Assembly (NCBI RefSeq): GCF_003003125.1 | Contig: NZ_PVTZ01000004.1 | Coordinates: 124,001-188,000 of the forward strand | Direction of reading: 5' to 3' | DNA length: 64,000 nucleotides | Origin: Laceyella sediminis | GTDB lineage: Bacteria > Bacillota > Bacilli > Thermoactinomycetales > Thermoactinomycetaceae | Shown here: piece after piece, positions 33,857-42,689 of the stretch | Layout: the number at the start of each line of letters is the position of its first letter | Numbering within the stretch: the stretch's first letter is position 1 | Notes under the pieces: model-generated | The model's input: only the letters and a program-made list of their open reading frames with translations | Databases searched by the model: none | Told to the model about the DNA's origin: nothing | Made by a program: the position numbers and the translations under genes

Positions 33857-35139
33857 TATGACTTGGCAAGGGCTTCATTCCAATGCTTGACTGCTGTATC
33901 AAGTGCATCTTTCACTGTTTTTTTCCCAAGCATGGCCGCCCGGATCTGTTCTAGGTAAAACTCGCGCAGTTCTTTTTGCTTGGGATGGCCCATGTAAGTC
34001 AAGGTGAGGTGGGGAGCGTAGGTAACCATCATTTTGCGCGCATGGTCTTGAATCGTTTTCACCTCAAAATTAGTGAAAAAGGGATCTTTCAACGTATCTT
34101 CCGTCGAAGGGAAGATTGGGACCAACTTGCAAAATTCCAACTGTTTTTGTGGGCTGGTCAAGTATAGAGCAAAGTCGGCCGCCTCTTTGGGATGTTTTGC
34201 TTTCTTGGGTATCACAAACAGCTGGATATCCTTGACCGCCACTTTTCCCGTGGCGGTGACTGGCGGAACCACTTTCAGTTTGGACAGGACATTGGGCGCA
34301 TTTTTCTCAATGTTGTTCAACTGAAACGAGCTGGCCAAACCGACGTGCGCCGTCAATCCGTTGTCAATGGTTTGTTGTAATTGTCGATCATCTTTTACCA
34401 GCGCTCCCGGAGCAATCGCCCCGTCCTTGTACGCTTGGATGAATTTTTCCACAAATGCGATGTGTCGAGGAGAATTGAATACAGCCTTCTTCCCATCGGC
34501 GCTTAATATCGGCAATCCTTCGGTGGTGAACGTTTCCAACCCAGGCAAGTCATTGGAGCCATAAACATGGGGCAATCGCTGATGAATTTGTTTGCCATAT
34601 GCAAACAGTTCATCCCACGTTTGCGCCGGCTTGTCGGACGGAAGTCCCGCTTTTTGATACAGCTCGGTGTTGACCAAGCCGATTGGTGGTCCGGCATGGT
34701 ACCAAGGAATGGCCATCACTTCGCCATCACGGTTGGTCACGCTTTTAACCAGCCCGTCAATATAAGGGGCCATTTTCTCTTTGGCGACAACCTCTGAAAT
34801 CGGTCTTAATGCATGATACCCTTGCAAAACGGATAATCCTTCACTCGTCTCGTTGACCAAATCGGGAGCGCTACCGCTTGACAAAGCAGTGAACAACTTT
34901 CCGGTCATGTCCGCCCCGGGAACATCCACCCAATGGATATCCACATTGGGGTGGTTTCTCTCATACTCCTGGATGGCACCCTCGATGTAACCCGAGAAAT
35001 TTTTCTTCAGGTTGATCGTCCAAAACTCCAGCTGAACCCGTTCGGATTTGTCAGCCGCCGGGTCGGAGCCAGTGCAACCTGTCATTCCCACAACCAACAA
35101 GAAGGACAAGACCCAAGTCGCCGCACGACTGATATTCAT
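33856..35139 (-). CDS. sugar ABC transporter substrate-binding lipoprotein
   Basis: 427 residues, family 1 solute-binding protein. A signal peptide with lipobox-like GMTGC places the lipid-anchored Cys at residue 22. The mature protein has the usual LEFWTINLKK start, SGSAPDLVNETSEG and IPWYHAGPPIGLVN segments. It captures the oligosaccharide outside the membrane and passes it to the two permeases encoded downstream. ATG 35139 has AGGGGGAAA about 6 bp upstream. Confidence 0.93.
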   Translation of the reverse strand: MNISRAATWVLSFLLVVGMTGCTGSDPAADKSERVQLEFWTINLKKNFSGYIEGAIQEYERNHPNVDIHWVDVPGADMTGKLFTALSSGSAPDLVNETSEGLSVLQGYHALRPISEVVAKEKMAPYIDGLVKSVTNRDGEVMAIPWYHAGPPIGLVNTELYQKAGLPSDKPAQTWDELFAYGKQIHQRLPHVYGSNDLPGLETFTTEGLPILSADGKKAVFNSPRHIAFVEKFIQAYKDGAIAPGALVKDDRQLQQTIDNGLTAHVGLASSFQLNNIEKNAPNVLSKLKVVPPVTATGKVAVKDIQLFVIPKKAKHPKEAADFALYLTSPQKQLEFCKLVPIFPSTEDTLKDPFFTNFEVKTIQDHARKMMVTYAPHLTLTYMGHPKQKELREFYLEQIRAAMLGKKTVKDALDTAVKHWNEALAKS

Positions 35140-35161
35140 CTTTGTTTCCCCCTTGGCCCTC

Positions 35162-36838
35162 TTATTCCAATTTCATGCGGTAAAGTTGAACCAATCGTTC
35201 GATCTTGCCATTCCATAATGCCGCTGTTTCCTTTGGAATATGGATGCCCGTCAATGCGCGGATCTCAAGCGATAGGATACTGAGTGACTGAATAGCACTA
35301 CGATTCCGTTCCGAAAAATGGGCGTCGATGGCCCGGTTCATCTTGTTCAACAGGCTGCGCTTAATCCCATGACGAAGATCAGCGTTGACAATCTCATCCT
35401 GCAACTTATAGGAAACGTAAGCGGCTTCGACCGCTCGGAACGCCTTTTCGCGGCGATTGGGGTCGTAAATGATATTCTCGCCGATCATCCCAGCGTAACT
35501 GCTGGAAATGCTCCAGCCGCTTTTCTTCTCAAAACCGCTGTTCTTCATCGCGAAACCGCGTGCGTTGAAGTCATCAAACCCGACATTGTCCCAATAATTT
35601 CTGACTCCATTTTTCTCATACAACCGGATCGTCAATGTCGCCGATGTTTTCCCAGTGAGGTAAGGGGTTAAGTCCAGATTCACCTCTTCCCACTGGCCGC
35701 TCACGGTGTTTTGGGCTACATCCTGCTCCCACACCACCTGCTCATCAATCAACAGTTGCTTGATGTGATAGCCCTCCAATTTGGGACCTTCGGCCATCGT
35801 TCGGAAAGAAAGCGCATAGTTGCCTGATCCATCCGGATGGATAACCTGGCTGGCGGAAACGTTATCACCCGGCTTGGTCGAAACCCCCGACGGCACAAAG
35901 AAGCTCATATAGCCGTTGCCAGTAGCCGCCTTCTTGTCAGGCTCTGCAATAAACTCTTTCTCCAATTCATACGTGATCATGCCTGCCAGTTTACCTTTCC
36001 GCAGATTGTCCACTGCTGTCTGGACCGTTTCGCGAACATATTCCACCGATGGGTTGCCAGGCGTGTTGGTCAAATACGAAGTGTACACCATCCACACGAG
36101 GGGCAAATTGTATTTTTTTAACAACTGGTAAGCTTCATCAATCTGCTGTTGCTCAGTGGACCAGACCGAGGTGTTGCGGTAAGGATCATCGCGGTAAGCT
36201 ACGATCACACCATCGATATAGTCTCCTCTGGTTTTCAGAAATTCGTCTGTCAAGGCAGGGAAATACATGAGGGGCATGAACGAAGGCAAGAACTTCAGAT
36301 TGGGGTTAATCACTTTGGAGGCTTCTCTCATCTTCGCCATATATTCTGGCGTGAAGAAATCAAGGTTGTGGTTGAAGTCGTCAATCGCCCAACCGATGAG
36401 ATTGTCGTATTGTACAGAAAGCTCGGCAATCGCTTTCCCCCACGCCACATAATCCGTGGTATATGGGTAAGATTTGCGGCTACCGGTCGATTCCGATGGG
36501 GGAACCAAATACAAAATAACATTGATGCCGGCTTTCTTGGCAGCGGGCAAAAACTCGTCTTTGAAGTCGTCCCAATCGGTCGGTTGGTACCAGTTCAGAT
36601 AATAATACGTATTGACGTTTAATTCTTTCAGTTTTTTGATCATAGCCGGAGTGTCCACATGCCGGACCCCGTCGGCCCGTGGTGTGGCTTCCCGCTCAAA
36701 TCCCGCATAATCGGACAGTTTGGCGTCTATGTGACTGCGGTTGGACACAGGTTCCGCTTTCACAACCGGGGGTGGGCCGATGTTCAACGCCCCCCACAGG
36801 ATGACAATCAGGGCCAACAAGTACATCCCTTTTTTCAT
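35162..36838 (-). CDS. secreted TIM-barrel-like protein, probable glycan hydrolase
   Basis: 558 residues, family not recognised with certainty. A signal peptide (MKKGMYLLALIVILWGALNI, cleavage probably after VKA near residue 28) is followed by a region (about 55-310) of glycosidase TIM-barrel character: NVNTYYYLNWYQPTDWDDF, INVILYLVPPSE, IGWAIDDFNHN with paired Asp, and VIVAYRDDPY. A beta-sandwich region (about 320-450) ends in DNVGFDDF, resembling carbohydrate-binding modules, and a helical C-terminus follows. No lipobox, so it is released or wall-bound. As first gene before the importer it probably cuts the external polymer. Confidence 0.7.
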   Translation of the reverse strand: MKKGMYLLALIVILWGALNIGPPPVVKAEPVSNRSHIDAKLSDYAGFEREATPRADGVRHVDTPAMIKKLKELNVNTYYYLNWYQPTDWDDFKDEFLPAAKKAGINVILYLVPPSESTGSRKSYPYTTDYVAWGKAIAELSVQYDNLIGWAIDDFNHNLDFFTPEYMAKMREASKVINPNLKFLPSFMPLMYFPALTDEFLKTRGDYIDGVIVAYRDDPYRNTSVWSTEQQQIDEAYQLLKKYNLPLVWMVYTSYLTNTPGNPSVEYVRETVQTAVDNLRKGKLAGMITYELEKEFIAEPDKKAATGNGYMSFFVPSGVSTKPGDNVSASQVIHPDGSGNYALSFRTMAEGPKLEGYHIKQLLIDEQVVWEQDVAQNTVSGQWEEVNLDLTPYLTGKTSATLTIRLYEKNGVRNYWDNVGFDDFNARGFAMKNSGFEKKSGWSISSSYAGMIGENIIYDPNRREKAFRAVEAAYVSYKLQDEIVNADLRHGIKRSLLNKMNRAIDAHFSERNRSAIQSLSILSLEIRALTGIHIPKETAALWNGKIERLVQLYRMKLE

Positions 36839-37264
36839 TCTGCTCTCCCCTGTAAATGGATTTTAACCGCACAAGCGCAGCAACCACTGAGAAACCCAAA
36901 CGAACCACCCGATTCTCCGTTCCCCTCGGGATCTGACGAAGCTGGCTGTTTATTGGGCACCAATATCAGCCCGAACATAAACTACACGGCGAAATGACTT
37001 TAGCCTACTAAATGGGAACAGCAACAACTCCAAAATCATTCTATTCGGCAATGGGTTGGATCATGCGTTCGTCGGAACAAATCTCATGTGTCTGGCTTCG
37101 ATGGGACATCACAGCAGGAAACCATCGATCGGGGGCAGGGTGGCAAGCCCGGGGCAACGCTTGACAGCCAGTCCGCCTGCGCCGCACAATGGGCACATGT
37201 CCACATGAAAAACAACAGGGTTAACATGGAAAACTTGTATGTTAATTTCAACCATATATATTTC
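36839..37264 (-). other. long untranslated leader of the amino-sugar cluster
   Basis: About 420 bases between the promoter at 37265-37293 and the secreted-protein gene. No gene is visible on either strand. It holds an operator-like inverted repeat (37221-37245) and further short inverted repeats (for example CCATCGAAGCC / GGTTTCCTG flanks near 37100-37130). A second, closer promoter was not identified. Confidence 0.45.
37221..37245. promoter_or_regulatory. operator-like inverted repeat
   Basis: TTAACAT and ATGTTAA, perfect 7 bp arms with an 11 bp spacer, located just downstream of the predicted transcription start near 37257. A repressor bound here would block the amino-sugar cluster. Confidence 0.5.
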
Positions 37265-37293
37265 AAAATATCATGAATTTTCCAGGTAGTCAA
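37265..37293 (-). promoter_or_regulatory. sigma-A-type promoter before the amino-sugar cluster
   Basis: TTGACT (37288-37293) and TATTTT (37265-37270) with a 17 bp spacer, read on the minus strand, 17 bp after the end of eda. Confidence 0.5.
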
Positions 37294-37309
37294 GGCCACC
37301 GCCTTTACT

Positions 37310-37969
37310 CTACTGGTTGGCCGCGTTCTGTTTCGCCTCCCTATACGCACGCATAAACAAGCTGGCTCTTTGGGCGATCACGGCATCATCCCCACCGGGC
37401 GCCACCCCTTTGGTCAGTTCCGAACCAACTCCCACCGCCGCCGCTCCGGCTGCGATCCACTCTCCTACTCTCTCAGGGGTGATCCCGCCCGTCGGCATCA
37501 GATTGGCTTGAGGCAATGGGCCCTTCACCGCACGGAGCAGGCTGGGGGAAAACTGATTTGCAGGAAACAACTTTATTATGTCCACACCCATCTCCAGCGC
37601 TTTTTGCATTTCCCGCAATGTGACTGCTCCAGGGATCACAGGCACGCGATAGCGATTGCACAAGATGACGGTGTTTTCGTGTAAGCTGGGAGACACGATG
37701 AATTCGGCCCCGCAGAGGATGGCCGCTCGCGCCGTCTCCGGATCAAGCACCGATCCTGCCCCGATCACGACACCCTCGCTGGCACACTCTGCTGTCAATG
37801 AGGCAATCGCATTTAAGGCGTTCGGGACAGTCATAGTGATTTCGACCGCTCTAATCCCCCCGTTGATCGCATGCCGCGAGATGTTGATTGCTTCTTCCGC
37901 CGAACGTCCGCGCACGACGGCCACCACTCCTGCCTCCATCAATAACTGCAATGTTTTCAACTTCTTCAC
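37310..37969 (-). CDS. eda: 2-keto-3-deoxy-6-phosphogluconate aldolase
   Basis: Cleaves KDPG to pyruvate and glyceraldehyde-3-P, the last step of hexuronate breakdown. 219 residues; features: GVVAVVRG with the catalytic-site Arg/Glu region, VEITMTVPNAL, GAGSVLD, FIVSPSLHE, and the Schiff-base Lys in DIIKLFPA, then MPTGGI. The start is GTG 37969, preceded by GAGGTGG 6-7 bp upstream. It lies 13 bp after kdgK and is the last gene of the operon. Confidence 0.93.
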   Translation of the reverse strand: MKKLKTLQLLMEAGVVAVVRGRSAEEAINISRHAINGGIRAVEITMTVPNALNAIASLTAECASEGVVIGAGSVLDPETARAAILCGAEFIVSPSLHENTVILCNRYRVPVIPGAVTLREMQKALEMGVDIIKLFPANQFSPSLLRAVKGPLPQANLMPTGGITPERVGEWIAAGAAAVGVGSELTKGVAPGGDDAVIAQRASLFMRAYREAKQNAANQ

Positions 37970-37982
37970 TCCCCGCCACCTC

Positions 37983-38960
37983 TCACCTTTCAATATGGTT
38001 GCGCGTACCAAGTGCTTGCTCCACTTCTTCCCATGTAGGCAATGCCTCCCAATCACCCGGCGAGCCAACGGCAATAGCTCCAACCACATTGCCCAAATGC
38101 GCCGATTCCGCTAGGCTTTTGTTTTTCAGAAGCCCGACGATGAATCCAGCGCAAAAGCCATCACCCGCCCCCACCGTGTCTGTCGGCCGCTCAACTCTAA
38201 CATGAGGGACAACCGTTATTTTTCCGCGCTCGTGCACGTAGGTTTCATTGGCCCCGCCTTTGATGATCGTAGCGCCTGGCAATGCTTGCACATGTTCCAA
38301 AATCTCCGCAAAATCGTCCGTTTGATAAAGTAACCGCAATTCCGGCAACCCGGGGAGAAAATAATCGGCCATTTTCGCCAACTCCAATAAAATCGGCCGC
38401 GCTTGGTCCATAGACCAAAGTTTGAGGCGTATATTAGGGTCGAAGCAAACTTTGACCTGTTGAGATTTGGCCACCTCAACTGCGCGAAGCACCGTTTGGT
38501 GACAAGAATCGCTCAACGCGGGCGTGATTCCCGTGATATGCAAAATTTTGGCGTTGGTGATATATGCTTCGTTCAAATCAGCTGGCGACATCAAACTGGC
38601 AGCAGAATGTTTGCGGTAATAATAAACAGCGGATCGCCCAGATATCGTTTCCCTGAGCATAAGGCCGGTGTTTGCATCTGTTAAAAAATGGACTTGTGAC
38701 ACATCAACCCCCTCACCCCGCAATACCTTGCCAATGTGGCGCCCGATCGGATCGTCCCCTAACAAGCCGCACCAGCCCGCTACATATCCCAGGCGCGCGA
38801 TGCCGATGGCCACATTGCTTTCCGCACCGCCAAAGGATTTTTCAAACAGCGTGGAGTGAGCAATGTCTTTGCCACCCATCGGCGTAAATAAACCCATCGT
38901 TTCACCAAACGTCACCACATCAACGCGCGGAAAAGATGGATGCCGATCAGCCAAGCTCAT
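37983..38960 (-). CDS. kdgK: 2-keto-3-deoxygluconate kinase
   Basis: PfkB-family kinase that phosphorylates KDG to KDPG. 325 residues; features: N-terminal VVTFGETMGLFTP, GGAESNVAIGIARLG, and the catalytic DTVGAGDGFCAGF near residue 255. The start ATG 38960 has GAAGGGAG 7 bp upstream; the TTG at 38975 lies inside the ribosome site. It links mannonate dehydratase output (KDG) to the KDPG aldolase gene that follows. Confidence 0.93.
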   Translation of the reverse strand: MSLADRHPSFPRVDVVTFGETMGLFTPMGGKDIAHSTLFEKSFGGAESNVAIGIARLGYVAGWCGLLGDDPIGRHIGKVLRGEGVDVSQVHFLTDANTGLMLRETISGRSAVYYYRKHSAASLMSPADLNEAYITNAKILHITGITPALSDSCHQTVLRAVEVAKSQQVKVCFDPNIRLKLWSMDQARPILLELAKMADYFLPGLPELRLLYQTDDFAEILEHVQALPGATIIKGGANETYVHERGKITVVPHVRVERPTDTVGAGDGFCAGFIVGLLKNKSLAESAHLGNVVGAIAVGSPGDWEALPTWEEVEQALGTRNHIER

Positions 38961-38996
38961 CACATCTCCCTTCAAACGCCTCGTTCCCTTGCAACA

Positions 38997-39842
38997 TCAA
39001 ACCCCGGCATAAGCGGCAAAACCGCCGTCGACCGGAATCGTGACACCCGTGACGAAGCCGGACATGTTTTCATCGGCTAACCAGATTAACGTACCAAGCA
39101 AATCTCGTGGGACACCAAACCTACTCATCGGCGTGTGGGACAAAATTTTTTGGGATCGTTCAGACAACGACCCATCTTCCTTCATTAATAATGCCCGGTT
39201 CTGTGATGTCAGGAAAAAGCCCGGTGCAATCGCATTCACTCGAATCCCCGCTTCGGCCATGTGCACGGCGAGCCATTTGGTAAAATTCTCTACCGCCGCT
39301 TTGGCCGCGCTGTAAGCCGGCACTTTGGTCAACGGGCAAGAAGCACTCATCGACGATATATTAATCACCACCGCCCCTTTTCGGTTGACCATTTTCCTTG
39401 TGAAAACCTGTGTCGGAATGAGCGTACCCTGCATGTTGAGATTAAACACCGCTTGGAATCCTTCACTCGTCAAATCAAAAAAGGTGGTGATGTCCTCATT
39501 GTCGTCATCTTCCGCTTTCCATGTTTCATGGGTCGTGGTTGCTTGCGGATGATTTCCGCCCGCGCCGTTGATCAATATATTGCATGCGCCCCAACGCCCT
39601 GATACGACCTCTTCCGCCTTTTTCACACTGTCTTGATCCAGCACATCACAAGCGATGGCGATCGCTTCGCCTCCGAATTGCACGATTTCGTGCGCCACTT
39701 GTTCACCGCGTTCCACCCTCCGGTTCAGAATGGCCACCTTCACCCCCTGCCGGCCGAGCTCCCGCGCCATTTCACCGCATAAAACCCCGCTTCCGCCCGT
39801 TATCACCGCCACTTTTCCTTTTAAGTTCTCGTTCCTTATCAT
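38997..39842 (-). CDS. SDR-type D-mannonate oxidoreductase (fructuronate reductase)
   Basis: 281-residue short-chain dehydrogenase: [15 protein letters not shown] (coenzyme motif), NGAGGN, the Ser-Tyr-Lys triad in ISSMSA...[10 protein letters not shown], and a long insertion near residues 85-105. Adjacent to uxuA it most likely reduces fructuronate to mannonate, the role of UxuB in enterics and of the SDR YjmF/UxuB in Bacillus. The start ATG 39842 overlaps the uxuA stop by 4 bases and has AGGAGAG 7 bp upstream. Confidence 0.88.
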   Translation of the reverse strand: MIRNENLKGKVAVITGGSGVLCGEMARELGRQGVKVAILNRRVERGEQVAHEIVQFGGEAIAIACDVLDQDSVKKAEEVVSGRWGACNILINGAGGNHPQATTTHETWKAEDDDNEDITTFFDLTSEGFQAVFNLNMQGTLIPTQVFTRKMVNRKGAVVINISSMSASCPLTKVPAYSAAKAAVENFTKWLAVHMAEAGIRVNAIAPGFFLTSQNRALLMKEDGSLSERSQKILSHTPMSRFGVPRDLLGTLIWLADENMSGFVTGVTIPVDGGFAAYAGV

Positions 39843-40915
39843 GCACGTCTCTCCTGCCCTGCTTTTTCCAGTGCATCCCAGATCCCCCATAAATACATGA
39901 TCCCGAGTGCCCGATCATACAGACCGTAGCCCGGCCGGCACTTCTCTCCCCAAATGTGCCTGCCGTGATCCGGCCTTGCGTAACCCTTAAATCCGCTCTC
40001 ATGATACGCCTTCACGATATCGCAAATATCGAGCGAGCCGTCGCAAGTTCGATGCGATGTCTCAATGAAATCGCCGTTTTCGTAAACTTTCACATTGCGA
40101 ATGTGGGCAAATGGGATGCGATCGGCAAATTCCCTAACCATGGCGGCAACATCGTTAGCTGGATTAGCTCCTAAAGAGCCGCTGCAAAGAGTTACTCCAT
40201 TGGAAGGGCTGTCTACGAGACTTAGCACCCTTTTGATACTTTCCCTGCTCGTGATAATCCTGGGCAATCCAAACACCGGCCATGGCGGATCATCAGGGTG
40301 AATCGCCAGCTTAATGCCATGCGCCTCCGCGACAGGAACCACTTGTTCCAGGAAATACTTCAAGTTGTTCCATAAGTCTTCTTCAGTCACATGCCGATAC
40401 GCAGTAAACAGTTTCTCCAGATCCTTCAATCTCTCCGGCTCCCAACCGGGCATTGTCAAATCGCGTTGATCCGCCATTCGCTTGACCAACTCGTTGGGGT
40501 TCATCTGATCCACTTTTGCTTTTTCATAAAAAAGCGCTGTTGACCCGTCTTCCATCTCTTTATACAAGTCCGTCCGGGTCCAATCAAACACGGGCATGAA
40601 ATTATAGCAAATCACCTTCACCCCGACTTGCGCCAGTTTTTTGATTGTTTTTTTGTAATTTTCAATATATTTTTCGCGAGAAGGGTATCCCAATTTGATA
40701 TCTTCATGCACATTCACACTCTCGACAACCTCAATGTGCAACCCATGCTCCTCGGCGACCCGTTTGACTCTCAATATATCCTCGAGCGGCCATTCTTCAC
40801 CTGCCGGCACATCGTGCAGGGCCCACACAATCCCTTCCACACCGGGAATTTGTTTTATTTGAACCAAACTAATCGTATCATTGCCCTCACCATACCATCG
40901 AAACACCATTCTCAC
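39839..40915 (-). CDS. uxuA: mannonate dehydratase UxuA
   Basis: Dehydrates D-mannonate to 2-keto-3-deoxygluconate. 358 residues, TIM-barrel metal enzyme; features: FRWYGEGND at the start, [46 protein letters not shown] and the C-terminal [11 protein letters not shown]. The start is GTG 40915, 7 bp after GGAGGGG. It opens the uxuA-SDR-kdgK-eda operon. Uronate isomerase UxaC and a uronate transporter are not in the window. Confidence 0.95.
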   Translation of the reverse strand: MRMVFRWYGEGNDTISLVQIKQIPGVEGIVWALHDVPAGEEWPLEDILRVKRVAEEHGLHIEVVESVNVHEDIKLGYPSREKYIENYKKTIKKLAQVGVKVICYNFMPVFDWTRTDLYKEMEDGSTALFYEKAKVDQMNPNELVKRMADQRDLTMPGWEPERLKDLEKLFTAYRHVTEEDLWNNLKYFLEQVVPVAEAHGIKLAIHPDDPPWPVFGLPRIITSRESIKRVLSLVDSPSNGVTLCSGSLGANPANDVAAMVREFADRIPFAHIRNVKVYENGDFIETSHRTCDGSLDICDIVKAYHESGFKGYARPDHGRHIWGEKCRPGYGLYDRALGIMYLWGIWDALEKAGQERRA

Positions 40916-40938
40916 TGTTGATCCCCTCCATTCAGGTA

Positions 40939-40952
40939 TGAAACCGCTAGGA
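40939..40952 (-). promoter_or_regulatory. cre-like site before uxuA
   Basis: TGAAACCGCTAGGA matches the CcpA cre consensus TGWAANCGNTNWCA at 12 of 14 positions. It lies 24 bp upstream of the uxuA start codon, a suitable position for carbon-catabolite repression. Confidence 0.45.
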
Positions 40953-41012
40953 CACCGAATACTCTGTTTGAGAAAAATAAAAACTTTCTATACCCCCTCC
41001 TTCCCTCATCAT

Positions 41013-41032
41013 ATTCAAGTTGAATTATTCAA
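41013..41032. promoter_or_regulatory. overlapping palindromes upstream of uxuA
   Basis: ATTCAA-G-TTGAAT and TTGAA-TTA-TTCAA overlap here, about 100 bp upstream of uxuA in an AT-rich promoter zone. This may be an operator for a hexuronate regulator not encoded in the window. Confidence 0.35.
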
Positions 41033-41118
41033 TAACTTCTCGTTTAATGGGAAATTTCCTCTTTCATCCACCGGATCAGCAGGCGAAACATCTCCACCGG
41101 TTTCCGTGATAAGATGAA

Positions 41119-41148
41119 AAGAACCGACGCCTGTCTTTGTCGGTTCTT
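41119..41148 (-). terminator. terminator after the decarboxylase remnant
   Basis: Stem AAGAACCGAC / GTCGGTTCTT, followed on the minus strand by TTTTCATC. Confidence 0.65.
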
Positions 41149-41203
41149 GTGCCATTCGTGCTGATGGTAATGCAACGGCTTGCTTTCTTCTTCTGTGCGT
41201 GCC

Positions 41204-41941
41204 TCAGATGAGATGTGTACATGATGCACCCAATTCTGCGGCCAATCCGCAGATTCTCGCCAATATCTGGTGTAGCTCTTCCGTGGTCGTCCCTGGGTGA
41301 ATAGTACAAAGACGCATGACCACTTTCCCTTTCAAGGTGGTGGTGCTCACCATCGCAAACCCTCTGCGAACGACTTCTTCCGCCAGTTGCTTGTTGAACT
41401 CATTGATGGTGTCCAGTGTCGCCATACCCTTCGGCAGGTAGCGGATCGTGAGCACGCCCAATTGCGCGGGCGTCACCACCTCCCAGTCCTCCGTTTGGCG
41501 CATAAATGCCTCCGCCTGTTCAGCCAGCATGATCCCATGGTCAATTGCTTGGCGAAATGACTCAGCGCCAAACGCTTTGAGTGACAACCACACTTTGAGC
41601 GCCCGGAATCTGCGCGAAAGCTCAATGCCGCATTCCCCGAAATTGATTTGTTGTTCATTGCCGAGGTCGATATCTTGCAGATACTCCGGTGCCATGCTAA
41701 ATGTTTCTCGCAAATGCCGCCGATTCCGAATCAACACGCAGCCGACGTCATACGGCTGAAACAACCATTTGTGCGGGTCCATGGTCAGTGAGTCGACGCG
41801 TTCAATCCCGCGCAACAGCTTTTTTCCTTTGTCCGTGAGAGCCACCGGTGCCCCATATGCTCCATCGGCGTGCAACCAGGCATCCACTTCGCGACAAACA
41901 TCCGCCAATTCATTAAGTGGATCAACTGGTATTTGATTACA
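41204..41941 (-). pseudogene. 5'-truncated PLP-dependent decarboxylase (DDC family)
   Basis: Only the C-terminal half of a group II amino-acid decarboxylase (aromatic amino acid/glutamate decarboxylase family, normally 450-500 residues) is present. VDPLNELADVCREVDAWLHADGAYG and the PLP-lysine motif TMDPHKW are clear. Homology stops abruptly near 41930, and an in-frame TAA lies at 41942. The missing N-terminal half is not found nearby; a different gene begins 40 bp away on the other strand. A terminator still follows. Deletion or insertion-mediated truncation is the simplest reading; the fragment lacks the residues needed for substrate binding. Confidence 0.82.
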
Positions 41942-41983
41942 TTAAATTACTTCGGGTTGGTAAATTGAAGGAGGTTGATTCAT

Positions 41984-42349
41984 TTGAAGAAAAAAATGTT
42001 TTCACTCCTGGCATTAGCTGCTACTTTTGTAATGCTTGGCTCCTTCGTCGCATATGCAGCATCTGCATCAGTGTATTTACCCACCAACGTGAAATCCCGC
42101 CAGTCAGCTCTCATCTCAGTAAAAGAGGGAAATCTCCATGTCGCAGTAACTTCAAACAACCGAAGAAATGTTGGCTTTGAGGTCTATCGTTATGTTTCAT
42201 GGGGCAGAGACCAATTTATTACAGGTGGGCAGACTACGAGCAGATCTGCCTATGCAAGAGCTGTCTCAAGTGGTCGCTACTACATCGTATTAACTTGTAA
42301 AGATGGCAATGGTTATGGATGCGATGCTAGAGGTAGCATTTCTCAGTAA
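41984..42349 (+). CDS. small secreted protein of unknown function
   Basis: 121 residues from TTG 41984, which follows AAGGAGG by 9 bp; the TTG at 41975 is inside the ribosome site. A clear signal peptide (MKKKMFSLLALAATFVMLGS, cleavage probably after AYA-ASA near residue 27) leads to a mature domain of about 95 residues rich in beta-type segments (VYLPTNVKSRQSALISVKEG..., GRYYIVLTCKDGNGYGCDARG) with two Cys that may form a disulphide. No family recognised. It is flanked by a truncated gene and a strong terminator, so it may be a recent arrival. Confidence 0.75.
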   Translation: MKKKMFSLLALAATFVMLGSFVAYAASASVYLPTNVKSRQSALISVKEGNLHVAVTSNNRRNVGFEVYRYVSWGRDQFITGGQTTSRSAYARAVSSGRYYIVLTCKDGNGYGCDARGSISQ

Positions 42350-42405
42350 AAACAACCTGAATGTGGACACGAGCAATTGTTCACATCTATGTGTAATATA
42401 AACAT

Positions 42406-42448
42406 GAAACAACAAAACGAGAGCGTTCAGCTCTCGTTTTGTTGTTTC
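42406..42448 (+). terminator. long perfect terminator hairpin
   Basis: A 19 bp perfect stem from GAAACAACAAAACGAGAGC to its complement around a GTTCA loop. The T-rich descending arm acts as terminator for the secreted-protein gene. Confidence 0.8.
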
Positions 42449-42689
42449 ATTCGTTTATGACACCCTCTGGTGAAAGCAATGAGATATGGAAGTTAAATAT
42501 GGAGACACTTCTCAGTATGAAAAAAACATTTTGAAGAGACCCTCTATGTCCCCTTCAATTTTTTTGTTGAATTTACACCAAATTTTCCTCACCTAATGGG
42601 CAGTATAATCGTGTTCGCCTCTAAAATAGTAGTTTGTCCATGAATCATCTAGATAAATTTCATAGCTAGCTCCCTTCATGTGTTGAATT
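42449..42689. other. intergenic, no gene seen
   Basis: AT-rich and without a frame longer than about 20 codons with a ribosome site. It sits between the secreted-protein terminator and the gene fragment. Confidence 0.5.

Noticed and set aside
37084-37350. 88-codon frame in the leader of the amino-sugar cluster
   Set aside because: No ribosome site, odd composition (many Cys/Trp/Pro), and it crosses the promoter.
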